A DNA stretch of 64,000 nt from Candidatus Amarobacillus elongatus (GTDB taxonomy: Bacteria > Chloroflexota > Dehalococcoidia > Tepidiformales > Tepidiformaceae), in the NCBI GenBank assembly GCA_016703545.1, contig JADJBX010000009.1, positions 1-64,000 of the forward strand, read 5' to 3'. Made by a program: the position numbers and the translations under genes. The notes below the pieces were generated by a model, which made no database searches, was not told the DNA's origin, and saw only the letters and a program-made list of their open reading frames with translations. Below, in pieces: positions 15,812 through 24,830 of this stretch; position 1 is the first letter of the stretch, and every line of letters starts with the position of its first letter.

Positions 15812-18800
15812 TCAAGCCCTCCGAACCGTGTTGAGCTTGCCGGCGATGTAGGACTTCATGAGGTCGGACTCGCCCGCCGGGGCCGTGCCCCGCGTGCCCG
15901 GTTCCCATGCGCCCTGGCCGTTCAGGCCACCCGATTCGGCCTTCGTGATCTTCACGAGGGTTTCCTTGGGCACGGTGTTGATCGCGTGGTTGTCCGCTTC
16001 CCCGCCGAAGATGAACGCCTGCGCCACCTTCGCCTTGTGGAAGAGCGTGTCCGTCTGGTGCATCGGCATCGCCCAGTCCTTGGTCACGCTCTGGTGCGAA
16101 CCGAAGCGGAAGTTGGACTGATATCCGGTGTCTGCGGAAACGGCCCGCCCGTCTGGCCGGGTGGTGTGGGACTTCACGGTCTTCTCGGTCGCGCCGTAGC
16201 CGCCGTGCTTGGTCATCACCGCGCCGCGGGGGTAGGAGGGGTTGAACTTCACGCGGAGCATGAGCCGCGCCACCTTGTAGTGCGGGTCCTCCGGCTTCCA
16301 GCCGAGGTACGGCCGGTCCGCCGGGTTCGCATCCACCCACACGTAGTCGCCTTCGACCAGCCCGAGCCCCTTCGCGTCCTCGGGGTTCATGTGCAGCTGG
16401 TGGTCGCTCACGCTCGGCTGGCGCTTGTCCAGCCGGTAGGTGTCGGCGAAGTTGCTGTTCCAGGTCGTGAGCCAGTCCGTCGAGGACCAGCTCGAGTGGA
16501 CCGAGTGGCGGGACTTCGGCGTGATGAAGTAGAAGTTGTACCCCTGTTCCCACAGCGGGTTCTTGGTCTTCTTCACGTCGGCCCAGCTCTTGCGGATGTT
16601 CCGCACCGTCCGGCGCTCCGGGTCCATGTCGCTTTCGGAGATGCCGTAGCTGTTCGGCCGGATCATCGGGTTGCTGGAGACGATGACGTTCGGGAGGTAC
16701 GGCGTCGCCTCGGGCCCCTCGCGGTGCACGATGAAGTTCTCGCCGTAGTCGATGGCCTCGGGGATGTCGCAGTACGAGTTCATGCGTCCCGTGTCCGTGT
16801 GGAACGGCATGCTGTCGTGGACCTGCTCCCAGTACGGGATCCGGGGATAGGTGCGGAAGTTCAGCAGCGCCGCGCCCGGCTCGCCGTACTTGCCGTCCAG
16901 GATCTCCTTCACCTTGTATCCGCGCGTCGTGGCCGAGGCATCGAGCAGCCGCTGGATGTAGATGTCGGAACGCCCTTCCAGGGCGAACTTCCAGTAGTCC
17001 GCGAACCGCTTGTCCCCGGTCAGGTCGCCGAGCGCCTTGGCGACGCCGGCCATGATGGAGATGTCGTCCTTGGTGTCGAAGATCGGCTTCACGCCGCCCT
17101 GCCAGACCTGGAGGAACGGGTTCTGGCAGCTTGCCGTCACCTCGGGCTGGGTCGTTTCCAGCCAGGAGTTGGCGGGGAAGATGAAGTCCGAGTACTCGCA
17201 GGTGAGCGTCATCTCGATGTCCTGCGTGCAAATCATGTCGATCTTCGGCAGCACGTTGAAGAGGACGCCGTACATCCACTTGGCGTTGTTGATGATGTTG
17301 ACGTTCACCGTCCACATCACCTTCGTGGGCGTGGGCATGTGCGTCTTGCCCGTGAACACCTTCCGTCCGTTCGCCGGGGTATCGACGATGAGGGCCTGGT
17401 CGCCGTGGTCCCAGTACGCCGGCTCTTCGTCCCGCGTGTAGGCGTGCGCGTGGATGTTCTTGCCATCCGCGTTCGGGTCCAGGTTCATCTCGTACGGGTC
17501 TTCCGCGATCCAGCCCTTGAAGCCGGGGCCGGTCTCCGGGCTGCCCTGGAAGAGCGCCGCCTTGTAGTTGCCGGCCCAGCTGTAGCAGCCGCCGCCGGGG
17601 ATGCCCATATTGCCCGTGAGCATCAGCGGCAGGTGCGTCGCACGGTTGTGCAACGTGGCGTGGAACCAGTGGTTGATGCCTTCGCCGACGTGAATCGCGA
17701 CCGGCTTGATCGTCGCGATGTCGTTCGTCAGACGCTCGATCATCTCCTTGGGTGAGCCGCTCATCTCCGCGACGGTGTCCAGGTCGTAGTCCTGGAGATG
17801 CTGGCGGTACGCCTGCCAGATCGTCATCACCGGCACCGACTTCCCGTCGAGGGTCGTCACCGTGCCCGTGTACTCGAGGTCCGGGTCGATGCCCGTCGCG
17901 GCCAGCCGCGTACCCACGATGTCACGCGTGAGCGCCTTCATGGACTTCGTCTTGGCGTCGTAGACGACGTAGTCCTGGAGCTTCGCGTACTGCTCGTCGG
18001 TGATGCCCTGGATGGTATAGCTCGGGCCATCCTTCGCCAGCGACGGCTTGTAGTTCGGGATGACGTCGATGGGGTTGAGGCGCTTGAGCGTGTCGGTGCG
18101 CAGCAGGAGCGGGAAGTCCGTGAACGCCTTGACGAAGGGCGCGTCGTACAGGTTCCGGTCCATCAGCAGCTTCGTGATGCCGAGGAAGATGGCGGTATCG
18201 CCGAGGCCCGGGCGGCACGGCATCCAGTAGTCGGCCTTGGTCGCGGGCGGGCTGTATTCCGGCGTGATCGTGACGATCTTCCCGCCGCGCTCCATCATCT
18301 CGATGAAGAAGTGGGCATCGGCCATCTTGTTCTCGACGAGGTTCTTGCCCACGCCGATGTGCAGCTTCGCGTTGCGCATGTCGTTGAAGTCGCAGTCCGC
18401 GTTCTGCAGGCCCGTGACGAACGGCGTGCCCGGCGCCTGGTCACCGTGCCAGGTGTAGTTCGACCAGTTACGGCCGCCCTTGGAGTCCTCGGGCTTCACC
18501 CCGCGGGTGTAGAGGTCGAGGAGCGCGAGCGTGTTCGACATGCGGTACATGCCGTACTTGCCGGTGACGCCGAGGAGGCCCATGCCGCCGCGCAGCTTGA
18601 AGGTGCGGGTCCCGGCGCCGCCGGTCTCCTCCACCATCTCGGGCTGATACCCCTCGTCGAGCAGGATCTTCTTGCCCGCATCGCCGGAGTAGGTCTTGGC
18701 GATCGAGGCCATGCCCTTGGCGGCGTACTTGAACGCGTCGTCCCAGCTGAGCTTGACGAAGGTGTCGGTCCCGCGGGCGTCGAACTTGTACTTGGTGCGT

Positions 18801-19264
18801 GCTTCCGCCGTCAGGCGCGGGAAGCCGTCGTCCGCCCACTTCTTCCAGCCGGCGCGCAGCATCGGGCCCTTGAGCCGGTACGGGCCGTAGACGCGCCGGG
18901 TGAGCGCCGCGCCCTTGTTGCAGCCGCGCGGGTTCCACGAAACCGTGGCCTTGTTGCCCACGAGGTCGCCGATCTTCTGCGCGTCGTAGTTCTGCTCGGT
19001 CCGCATCACGACGCCGTTCTTGACGAATGCGCGCAGGCGGCAGTTGTGGGTGCAGTTCGGCGCACACACGAAGGTGAAGCTGCTGTCGTACCCGTACTGG
19101 TCGCGGTAGATCTTCTCCCACCCGCGGTTCGGGTACGTCAGCAGGGGGTTGTCCACCCCTTGTGCTGACTGCAGGAACGCCATCTGGCGTTCCAGGTAGA
19201 GCGCTCCGCCTCCGGCTGCGGCGCCCGTGGTCAACTTCAAGAAGTTGCGGCGGCTGAGGCTCAT
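15812..19264 (-). CDS. Tat-exported molybdopterin oxidoreductase alpha subunit, NXR-like
   Basis: This 1150-residue catalytic subunit of the DMSO reductase superfamily (type II branch) begins with the twin-arginine signal SRRNFLK. The FS0 cluster ligands are C67, C71, C75 (CAPNCTHNC) and C115 (NPRGCNKG); the first ligand is Cys rather than the His of NarG. Its length is close to that of NxrA, as I recall it (about 1150), and well above those of ClrA, SerA or EbdA (about 910-980). With the beta subunit this favours the NXR/nitrate reductase clade. It should bind bis-MGD, sit in the periplasm, and oxidise nitrite or reduce an oxyanion. The direction cannot be read from sequence. Its start overlaps the MobB-FmdE stop. 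Confidence 0.85.
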   Translation of the reverse strand: MSLSRRNFLKLTTGAAAGGGALYLERQMAFLQSAQGVDNPLLTYPNRGWEKIYRDQYGYDSSFTFVCAPNCTHNCRLRAFVKNGVVMRTEQNYDAQKIGDLVGNKATVSWNPRGCNKGAALTRRVYGPYRLKGPMLRAGWKKWADDGFPRLTAEARTKYKFDARGTDTFVKLSWDDAFKYAAKGMASIAKTYSGDAGKKILLDEGYQPEMVEETGGAGTRTFKLRGGMGLLGVTGKYGMYRMSNTLALLDLYTRGVKPEDSKGGRNWSNYTWHGDQAPGTPFVTGLQNADCDFNDMRNAKLHIGVGKNLVENKMADAHFFIEMMERGGKIVTITPEYSPPATKADYWMPCRPGLGDTAIFLGITKLLMDRNLYDAPFVKAFTDFPLLLRTDTLKRLNPIDVIPNYKPSLAKDGPSYTIQGITDEQYAKLQDYVVYDAKTKSMKALTRDIVGTRLAATGIDPDLEYTGTVTTLDGKSVPVMTIWQAYRQHLQDYDLDTVAEMSGSPKEMIERLTNDIATIKPVAIHVGEGINHWFHATLHNRATHLPLMLTGNMGIPGGGCYSWAGNYKAALFQGSPETGPGFKGWIAEDPYEMNLDPNADGKNIHAHAYTRDEEPAYWDHGDQALIVDTPANGRKVFTGKTHMPTPTKVMWTVNVNIINNAKWMYGVLFNVLPKIDMICTQDIEMTLTCEYSDFIFPANSWLETTQPEVTASCQNPFLQVWQGGVKPIFDTKDDISIMAGVAKALGDLTGDKRFADYWKFALEGRSDIYIQRLLDASATTRGYKVKEILDGKYGEPGAALLNFRTYPRIPYWEQVHDSMPFHTDTGRMNSYCDIPEAIDYGENFIVHREGPEATPYLPNVIVSSNPMIRPNSYGISESDMDPERRTVRNIRKSWADVKKTKNPLWEQGYNFYFITPKSRHSVHSSWSSTDWLTTWNSNFADTYRLDKRQPSVSDHQLHMNPEDAKGLGLVEGDYVWVDANPADRPYLGWKPEDPHYKVARLMLRVKFNPSYPRGAVMTKHGGYGATEKTVKSHTTRPDGRAVSADTGYQSNFRFGSHQSVTKDWAMPMHQTDTLFHKAKVAQAFIFGGEADNHAINTVPKETLVKITKAESGGLNGQGAWEPGTRGTAPAGESDLMKSYIAGKLNTVRRA

Positions 19265-20306
19265 GGTCGGTCTCCTCGTGTCACTGGCTGTCCCTCACAA
19301 GCTGCGCAGGGGCGGCAGAATGTGCCCCCGTCGGTCACTACATCGCGCCCGTCCGAGACTTCCTCCCGGCAACGCGCGCATACCACCCGTCGCCGTGGCG
19401 GCCCGGGAAGGTCGAATTGGGAAACGTCCGCGGGGACTGCGGTCTGGAGGAAGAGGGCCGCGTGCGGCATGCGCAGGTACGCCTGCCGCTGCCGCTCGTG
19501 CCGTTCGCTGATGCCCTCGGGCGCCCACTCGCCGATGCGTTCACGGGCATCACCACGGACGGCGACGCGAACCGCTCGCCCGTTCCAGGTGTCGATGAAG
19601 GTGGCGGCGAGCTTGCCGTAGTCCAGCAGGCGAAGCGTGCGCTTGCCTGGCCGGCAGCCCGTGACGGCCTGCAGCGCATCGACCGCGCACCGGTCCGTTT
19701 CGGCCACCACCAAAAGTCGCTTGCGCGTGTCGGGCCAATCGATGCCGAGCGCGCCCACGCCCGTAAGCGCGAGGCGCGCACCCAGCACCGTGCCCGCGCA
19801 TCCGTGGCCCCCATGCAACACGGATGCCGCCCGGATCGCCCTCGCGAGTCCCAGATCCTCGGGGAGAGCCGCAAGGATGGCCTCGCCCAGGTGATCCACC
19901 GGGCCTTCGAGCGTTTCAAACGACCATCGCCCGATGACCTGTTCGCCCTCGGCGGGCTCGGCCATCTCGCTAACGATCGTGGGAAAGGGTTCCACCGAAT
20001 GGGTCTCGAGGATGACCACGTCCGCTCCCGCCGGCAGCGCGCGGAAGAGGCCGTCGAAGGGAGCGTCAGCTGCACACGGTCGTCCGTGCGCACTGCCATG
20101 GCGGCGGGGCCGCTCGCCCATACTCGCGCCGACGCCTTGTGTGGCAGGTCCAGCGCGTGATGGGTCCGCTTCACCCAGGCGGCCCGGACGCCACGCGTCG
20201 CGAGCCAGGGGATAACCCGCTCACAGGTTGAGGTCTTCCCGGACCGGGAAGGACCACGTACGCAAATCACGGGCAGCCCCGCGATACCCACCGTGGCGGC
20301 CGGCAT
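19261..20306 (-). CDS. MobB-FmdE fusion, molybdenum cofactor protein (frame break)
   Basis: This protein of about 348 residues has two parts. The N-terminal MobB-type P-loop domain reads CVRGPSRSGKTSTCERVI, then AAWVKRTHHALDLPHK, and after a one-base frame break near 20065-20072 continues APFDGLFRALPAGADVVILE. The second part is FmdE-like: HGGHGCAGTVLGARLAL, TDRCAVDALQAVTGC, GKRTLRLLDYGK, and a C-terminal zinc ribbon (CARC...CRPC). MobB helps make molybdopterin guanine dinucleotide. FmdE is a poorly understood partner of molybdenum or tungsten enzymes. Start ATG 20306 has GGAGGT 6 bases upstream. It leads the operon of the molybdoenzyme it probably serves. Confidence 0.85.
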
Positions 20307-20352
20307 CTTTACCTCCTGCCGCGGATCCTGCTCCCGAGCTTGCGCCTCGCAA

Positions 20353-20368
20353 TGTGACGAAAGTCACG
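20353..20368. promoter_or_regulatory. CRP/FNR-family-like operator
   Basis: TGTGA-CGAAAG-TCACG matches the CRP-type TGTGA-N6-TCACA pattern with one mismatch and contains a perfect GTGAC-GAAA-GTCAC inverted repeat. It lies 47 bases before the MobB-FmdE start, where a CRP/FNR/Dnr-like regulator could control the molybdoenzyme operon by oxygen, nitrogen oxides or cAMP. Binding is inferred only. Confidence 0.4.
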
Positions 20369-20541
20369 ACCGAAATTCCGCTGTGAGATGGCCCATTCGG
20401 CCCATTTGGCTTGGACTCCTTGTCCACGGAACGTACGGGACAGCAGGAAGTGCCTTTCCCACCCTGAGATAACCCGCGTAATTCCATCGAATCGAATTCG
20501 GACTCCGCGACCGGCACGCCGGCGCCTTTCCGTGTGTCCAC

Positions 20542-20553
20542 GTCCAATCGGAC
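20542..20553. promoter_or_regulatory. Palindrome with CCGATTGG core upstream of monooxygenase
   Basis: GTCC-AATC-GGAC, which reads GTCC-GATT-GGAC on the other strand, is a perfect dyad 101 bases before the monooxygenase start. It shares its centre with the dyads at 2216, 42059 and 47273. Confidence 0.3.
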
Positions 20554-20653
20554 CCGATCAAATGGCACACCTGACCTTGGCCGGGGGTTTGCCCGGCGGC
20601 ATGTTCCCGCGCATGCTTCAGCATCTCGTGCTTCACAGGACAGGCAGGACCTC

Positions 20654-22156
20654 ATGACCGCTCCCGAAACGACCGCTTCCCAGGCCCCCGTTCAGACCGA
20701 GAACTTCGATGTCCTCATCGTCGGGGCCGGCATTTCCGGCGTGGGCGGCGCCTACCACCTGCAGACGCAGCGTCCCGGCACGACGTTCGTCGTTCTCGAT
20801 GCGCTCGATAGCTTCGGTGGCACGTGGCGCACCCACACCTACCCCGGCATCCGCTCGGACAGCGACCTCCACACCTTCGGCTACCGCTTCAAGCCGTGGA
20901 CCAGCGCGCCGATCGCGACCGCGGAGGAGATCCTCAAGTACATGGGTGAGGTGATCGAGGAGAACGACCTCGCCCGCCACATCCGCTACAAGCACAAGAT
21001 CCTGACGGCGTCCTGGTCGAGCGCGGAGAACCGCTGGACGATCGATGCGCTGCGCACCGACACGAACCAGGTCTACCGCTTCACCGCGAACTTCCTCTGG
21101 ATGTGCCAGGGCTACTACCGCCACTCCCAGGGGTACACCCCGGAGTGGCCGGGCATGGACACCTTCACCGGCCAGATCATCCACCCGCAGACGTGGCCGA
21201 AGGATCTCGACTACAAGGGGAAGAAGGTCGTCGTGATCGGCTCTGGCGCGACCACGGCCACGGTCGTGCCCGCCATCGCGGCGGACTGCGAGCACGTCAC
21301 CGTGCTGCAGCGCTCCCCGACGTATTTCATCCCCGGCCGGAACCGGAACGACCTCGCGGAGATGCTGCGCGAGCTCGAAATCGACGAGCAGTGGATCCAC
21401 GAGATCGTGCGCCGCAAGATCCTGCACGACCAGGCGATCTTCACGAAGCGCGCGTTCGAAGAGCCCGAGAAGGTGAAGTCGGAGCTGCTCGCGGGCGTCC
21501 GCGCCTACCTCGGCCCCGATTACGACATCGACACGCATTTCACGCCGAAGTACCGGCCGTGGCGCCAGCGCATCGCCTTCGTGCCCGACGGCGACATTTT
21601 CAAGGGCATCAAGTCCGGCAAGGCTTCGGTCGTGACGGACGAGATCGAGCGGTTCACCCCCCGGGGCATCCTCACGAAGTCCGGCGAGGAGCTTGAGGCC
21701 GACATCATCGTCACGGCCACGGGCTTCAATATGAACGTCCTCGGCGACATCGATTTCGTCATCGATGGCCAGCCGCTCGATTTCGCGAAGACGGTCACCT
21801 ACCGCGGAATGATGTTCACGGGTGTGCCGAACATGCTCTGGGTGTTCGGCTACTTCCGCGCGAGCTGGACGCTCCGCGCGGACCTCCTGGCGGACTTCGT
21901 CTGCCGTCTGCTCGCGCACATGGAGGCGAAGGGCGCGAAGCGCGTCGATGTCCAGCTTCGCCCCGAGGACAAGGACATGGAGCTCCTGTCCTGGATCGAC
22001 CCGGAGAACTTCAACCCCGGCTACCTCATGCGCGCGATGGAGAAGTTGCCGCGGAGGGGCACGAAGCCCGAGTGGCAGCACACGCAGGACTACTGGCGCG
22101 AAAAGGACGAAGTCCCCGCCATCGACCTCGACGGCCCGGAGTTCGCCTACCAGTAG
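20654..22156 (+). CDS. Flavin-containing monooxygenase, Baeyer-Villiger type
   Basis: This is a 500-residue two-dinucleotide-domain flavoenzyme. FAD site: VLIVGAGISGVGGAYHL. NADPH site: VVVIGSGATTATVVPAIA. Between them FTGQIIHPQTWP fits the Baeyer-Villiger fingerprint FxGxxxHxxxWP. These enzymes insert one oxygen atom next to a ketone or oxidise heteroatoms, using NADPH and O2. A C-terminal ATGFNMNVLGDIDFVIDG segment is typical of the family. It stands alone between a divergent operon and a strong terminator. Substrate is not predictable. Confidence 0.9.
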   Translation: MTAPETTASQAPVQTENFDVLIVGAGISGVGGAYHLQTQRPGTTFVVLDALDSFGGTWRTHTYPGIRSDSDLHTFGYRFKPWTSAPIATAEEILKYMGEVIEENDLARHIRYKHKILTASWSSAENRWTIDALRTDTNQVYRFTANFLWMCQGYYRHSQGYTPEWPGMDTFTGQIIHPQTWPKDLDYKGKKVVVIGSGATTATVVPAIAADCEHVTVLQRSPTYFIPGRNRNDLAEMLRELEIDEQWIHEIVRRKILHDQAIFTKRAFEEPEKVKSELLAGVRAYLGPDYDIDTHFTPKYRPWRQRIAFVPDGDIFKGIKSGKASVVTDEIERFTPRGILTKSGEELEADIIVTATGFNMNVLGDIDFVIDGQPLDFAKTVTYRGMMFTGVPNMLWVFGYFRASWTLRADLLADFVCRLLAHMEAKGAKRVDVQLRPEDKDMELLSWIDPENFNPGYLMRAMEKLPRRGTKPEWQHTQDYWREKDEVPAIDLDGPEFAYQ

Positions 22157-22179
22157 GCGGCGCTCTCCGCACTCACCAC

Positions 22180-22209
22180 GAAGGGTGCTTCCGCGAGGAA
22201 GCACCCTTC
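22180..22209. terminator. Strong bidirectional hairpin terminator
   Basis: GAAGGGTGCTTCC, loop GCGA, GGAAGCACCCTTC: a perfect 13-bp stem with a GNRA tetraloop, followed on the plus strand by ATTT. It sits between the convergent genes ending at 22156 and 22236 and can serve both. Confidence 0.8.
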
Positions 22210-22235
22210 ATTTCGTCCGTGCCGCCAGCGGGGCT

Positions 22236-23123
22236 TCAGGCCGCCATGCGCGTGGGTTGCCGCCGCGGCGCCCGCCGCCGCTGGCGCTGCGCCAGCCAGC
22301 GGCGCCCGCCCTCGGCCGCGTTCGCAACCAGCAACCCGGCCGGCAGGAAGTAAACCCACCCAAACAGCTGGAAGAACGCGAAGCAGGCCACGGCGGTGAT
22401 GACGCCGAAGGCGACCTGGTGGCGGAAGTGCACCGGGCACGTCGGCGGGTCATCCGCCATGAAGAAGGCGAAGAAGAGTGCCGCGTGCAGGTCCGGCCGC
22501 CGGAAGATCTCGGCGACCACGCTGTCGCCCGCGAGACTGGCCATCGTGAACAGCGCGAAGTAGGGGCCGAGGAACGCCAGTACGAGCGGCATTTTGTGGA
22601 TGCGGTCCGCCATGTACAGCCCGGCTGCGAGAACCGCGCCGGCGCCCCACCAGCCGAGCGCCGGCAGCGCCCCCCACCAGTCCTGCACCCCGTCGAACAG
22701 GATCGAGGCCGCGACGATCGCGAGGGCGGCCGGGTTGAACACGTTCGCCGGCCCGATACGTACGAGGTGCTTGCTTGTGATCGCCAGCGTGGCCGTCGCC
22801 GCGACGACGTACCAGTCCTCGATGGGGCTCAGCACCATGGCCACGATCAATGCCGAGAGGATGGCGCCGTCGGGGAAGATCCAGCGATTGTGCACGAGTT
22901 TCGCGGTGGCCATGTCGATGACCACCGCGACCGCGACGGCCGCGAACAGCCCCGGCAGGACCTCGCTCGCGCCGGCCCTGGGCAGCGCGAGCAGGATCAT
23001 CGGCACGAACAGCAGCAGCAGGGTGCCCTTGGGAGAGCGTACGGCACGCCGAACGCGCTTCCATGCATGCGAATCCTGGACCCTCGCGGTCCCCTTCGTT
23101 GTGGGAATGGAGGCGCTGCTCAC
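22236..23123 (-). CDS. RnfD/NqrB-like membrane protein
   Basis: This 295-residue protein has eight or more hydrophobic helices. The stretch HLVRIGPANVFNPAALAIVAAS corresponds to the FNPAALG region of RnfD/NqrB, membrane subunits that move electrons across the membrane through flavins. I see no SGAT-type flavinylation motif, unlike canonical RnfD. The GTG start overlaps the ApbE stop. With the FMN transferase and FMN-binding protein upstream it probably relays electrons from the cytoplasmic or quinone side to the exported flavoprotein. Stand-alone RnfD-like/ApbE/FMN-binding sets have been described as extracytosolic flavin electron-transfer modules. Confidence 0.8.
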   Translation of the reverse strand: MSSASIPTTKGTARVQDSHAWKRVRRAVRSPKGTLLLLFVPMILLALPRAGASEVLPGLFAAVAVAVVIDMATAKLVHNRWIFPDGAILSALIVAMVLSPIEDWYVVAATATLAITSKHLVRIGPANVFNPAALAIVAASILFDGVQDWWGALPALGWWGAGAVLAAGLYMADRIHKMPLVLAFLGPYFALFTMASLAGDSVVAEIFRRPDLHAALFFAFFMADDPPTCPVHFRHQVAFGVITAVACFAFFQLFGWVYFLPAGLLVANAAEGGRRWLAQRQRRRAPRRQPTRMAA

Positions 23124-24040
23124 AGCCAGTACTCCTCGAATCCGCGCGTCGCCAGGACGCGACCGTCGATCGTCGTCAACCGCCCTTCGGCGCCCTCGTC
23201 CTCCAGGAAGGCGATGGCCGCCTCGCCGCCGAGGACGAAGGCGGCGGTCGCGAGCGCGTCCGCGGCCATTGCCGTCTCCGCGATGACGGTCACGCTCGCC
23301 GTCTCGGCGGGGGTCGATGGGCCGGCACAGTGCGTACGTGGGTCCAGGATGTGGTGCCCTCCGCCCGCCGCCTTCCGTTCGTAGCCGCCCGAGGTGCAGA
23401 TGGCGGCGTCGGTCAGCCGCACGCTGCCCGCGAGCACGTCCGTGGCGATGGGGTCCCGCAGGCCAATCACCCACGGGCCGCCGTCCGCATTCGTCCCACC
23501 CGTGAGGATGTCGCCGCCGGCATCGATCACGAACCCCCGGAACGGCGCGAACGCCTGTCCCGCAAGGTCGATAGCGAGCCCCTTCGCGACGGCGCCGAGG
23601 TCGAGGGTGAGCCCACGTTCGAGCCGGATCGTGCGCGCATCGTCATCGAGGATGACGTCCCGCCAGGTGGCGCCGGGCACAGCGTCGTGGGGGTGGCTCT
23701 CCTGGCTGCGGTATTCGCGGTCGAACCCCGCCGCTTCCATGGCCGCGCCGACCGTGGGATCGAATGCTCCCCCCGTGCGCTCGGCGAGTTCAAGGGCGAA
23801 CGAGACTGCCGCGAAGAGCAGCGGACCGACCGTCACCGGCTCGCCCGTGCGCGCGCACAACCGTCGCAGCTCGGATTCGGGGTCGAAGCGGCTGCAGGTG
23901 GCCTCCACGTCCGAGAACCAGCGGAACCCGTCCGACATCGCGGCGTCGGCGGCGTCCGTTTCCGTGTCCTCGTGGAGCACTTCGAACGAAACGAAGGTAT
24001 CCATGAACACGCGGCCGGCGGTGGCCCGCTGGAGCGTCAT
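23120..24040 (-). CDS. apbE: FAD:protein FMN transferase
   Basis: This 306-residue ApbE attaches FMN from FAD covalently to Thr or Ser of exported proteins, with Mg2+. Motifs visible in order are TCSRFDPESEL, LDLGAVAKGLAID, VIDAGGDI, TSGGYER, HHILDPRTH and AADALATAAFVLG. The start ATG 24040 lies 2 bases after the stop of the FMN-binding gene. No clear signal peptide or lipobox is seen, so it may be cytoplasmic or exported another way. The likely acceptor is the neighbouring FMN-binding-domain protein. Confidence 0.92.
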   Translation of the reverse strand: MTLQRATAGRVFMDTFVSFEVLHEDTETDAADAAMSDGFRWFSDVEATCSRFDPESELRRLCARTGEPVTVGPLLFAAVSFALELAERTGGAFDPTVGAAMEAAGFDREYRSQESHPHDAVPGATWRDVILDDDARTIRLERGLTLDLGAVAKGLAIDLAGQAFAPFRGFVIDAGGDILTGGTNADGGPWVIGLRDPIATDVLAGSVRLTDAAICTSGGYERKAAGGGHHILDPRTHCAGPSTPAETASVTVIAETAMAADALATAAFVLGGEAAIAFLEDEGAEGRLTTIDGRVLATRGFEEYWL

Positions 24041-24042
24041 GG

Positions 24043-24645
24043 TCAGCGCGCCTGTTCGAGGGCCGCGGCCACGGCGCGAACGAACGCGACGGAGCTGTCG
24101 GTCGCGCGCGTGACGTACGCCACCTGCGACGATTGCGCGGCCACCACGCGGGCGGGCATGTCGGCGATGCGGCTGCAGGGCCAGCGCGTGTTGCACGACG
24201 TGATTTCGACCGAGGTAATTCGTCCCCCCTGCACCGCGACCGACACGGTCATGCCGCCGTGCGGACCGGCGCCGGTGCCCGAGTAGGTCCCGTCCTGGTA
24301 CGCGGTGGCGACGGTGGTGCGCGCCGCGGTCGGCGTGGCCGTGGGCGCGGCGGCCGTCGCGCCGGTGGGGGCTCGGCCAGTGGTGGTGCCGGTCTGCGGG
24401 GTGGAGGTCGCGCGCGGCGTCGCGGCGGCGGTGGCGCCGGGGATCGTGGTGGCGGGCATGGGAGTGACCGCCTGCACCCGTTCGCCGGCGCTCGCGGCAT
24501 CGCTACTGCTGACGTAGCCGGCCGCGTACACACCCAGGACCGCGGCCGCGCTGATGCCGACCATGCTGCTCTTCAGGCGGCCGGGCTTTCCCTTTCGCCA
24601 CCACTGTTCGCCGGCCCCGGGGGGCGTTCGCTGACCGTCCGCCAT
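24043..24645 (-). CDS. Exported FMN-binding-domain protein
   Basis: This is a 200-residue protein. A basic N-terminus (KGKPGRLKSS) precedes one membrane helix (MVGISAAAVLGVYAAGYV), then a long Thr/Ala/Pro linker and a C-terminal FMN_bind domain (YQDGTYSGTGAGPHGGMTVSV). The flavinylation site of the family, S-G-A-T-x-T/S-S, reads TRATDSS here, so the Thr before Asp is the probable FMN attachment point. CNTRWPC provides two cysteines, as in a subset of the family. ATG 24645 is preceded by AAAGGGA. It is the first gene of the trio with apbE and the RnfD-like gene. Confidence 0.88.
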   Translation of the reverse strand: MADGQRTPPGAGEQWWRKGKPGRLKSSMVGISAAAVLGVYAAGYVSSSDAASAGERVQAVTPMPATTIPGATAAATPRATSTPQTGTTTGRAPTGATAAAPTATPTAARTTVATAYQDGTYSGTGAGPHGGMTVSVAVQGGRITSVEITSCNTRWPCSRIADMPARVVAAQSSQVAYVTRATDSSVAFVRAVAAALEQAR

Positions 24646-24830
24646 GGTGGTTCCCTTTGCTCCCTTTCGCGGGAACGTGGGCGCGCCCATGTTCCCTCAC
24701 CTGCTGGTCAGGCTAGTTCGCGAATCTGGGAGTTGCCTGAGCAAGTAAAGGCGCGTTTAGCGGTTCGAGGAACGGCCGGTCCCGCCGGGAACGCAAGGCG
24801 TCAGGGGCAGCGGCCGGCGATTCGGGACTG

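Larger units (their letters stand above)
20307..20653. other. Divergent intergenic region between molybdoenzyme operon and monooxygenase
   Basis: This 347-base stretch has no convincing gene. It holds a CRP/FNR-like dyad (20353-20368), a tandem nonamer-like pair GGCCCATTC/GGCCCATTT (about 20390-20407), and the CCGATTGG-type dyad at 20542-20553. Promoters for both directions should lie here. Confidence 0.7.

Noticed and set aside
15629..19168. Long plus-strand open frames
   Set aside because: They are shadows of the molybdoenzyme alpha subunit, which has Tat, Fe-S and cofactor motifs on the other strand.
20221..20655. 144-codon minus-strand open frame over the divergent intergenic region
   Set aside because: It has no recognisable motif, overlaps the MobB start and contains the regulatory dyads; it is unlikely to be a gene.
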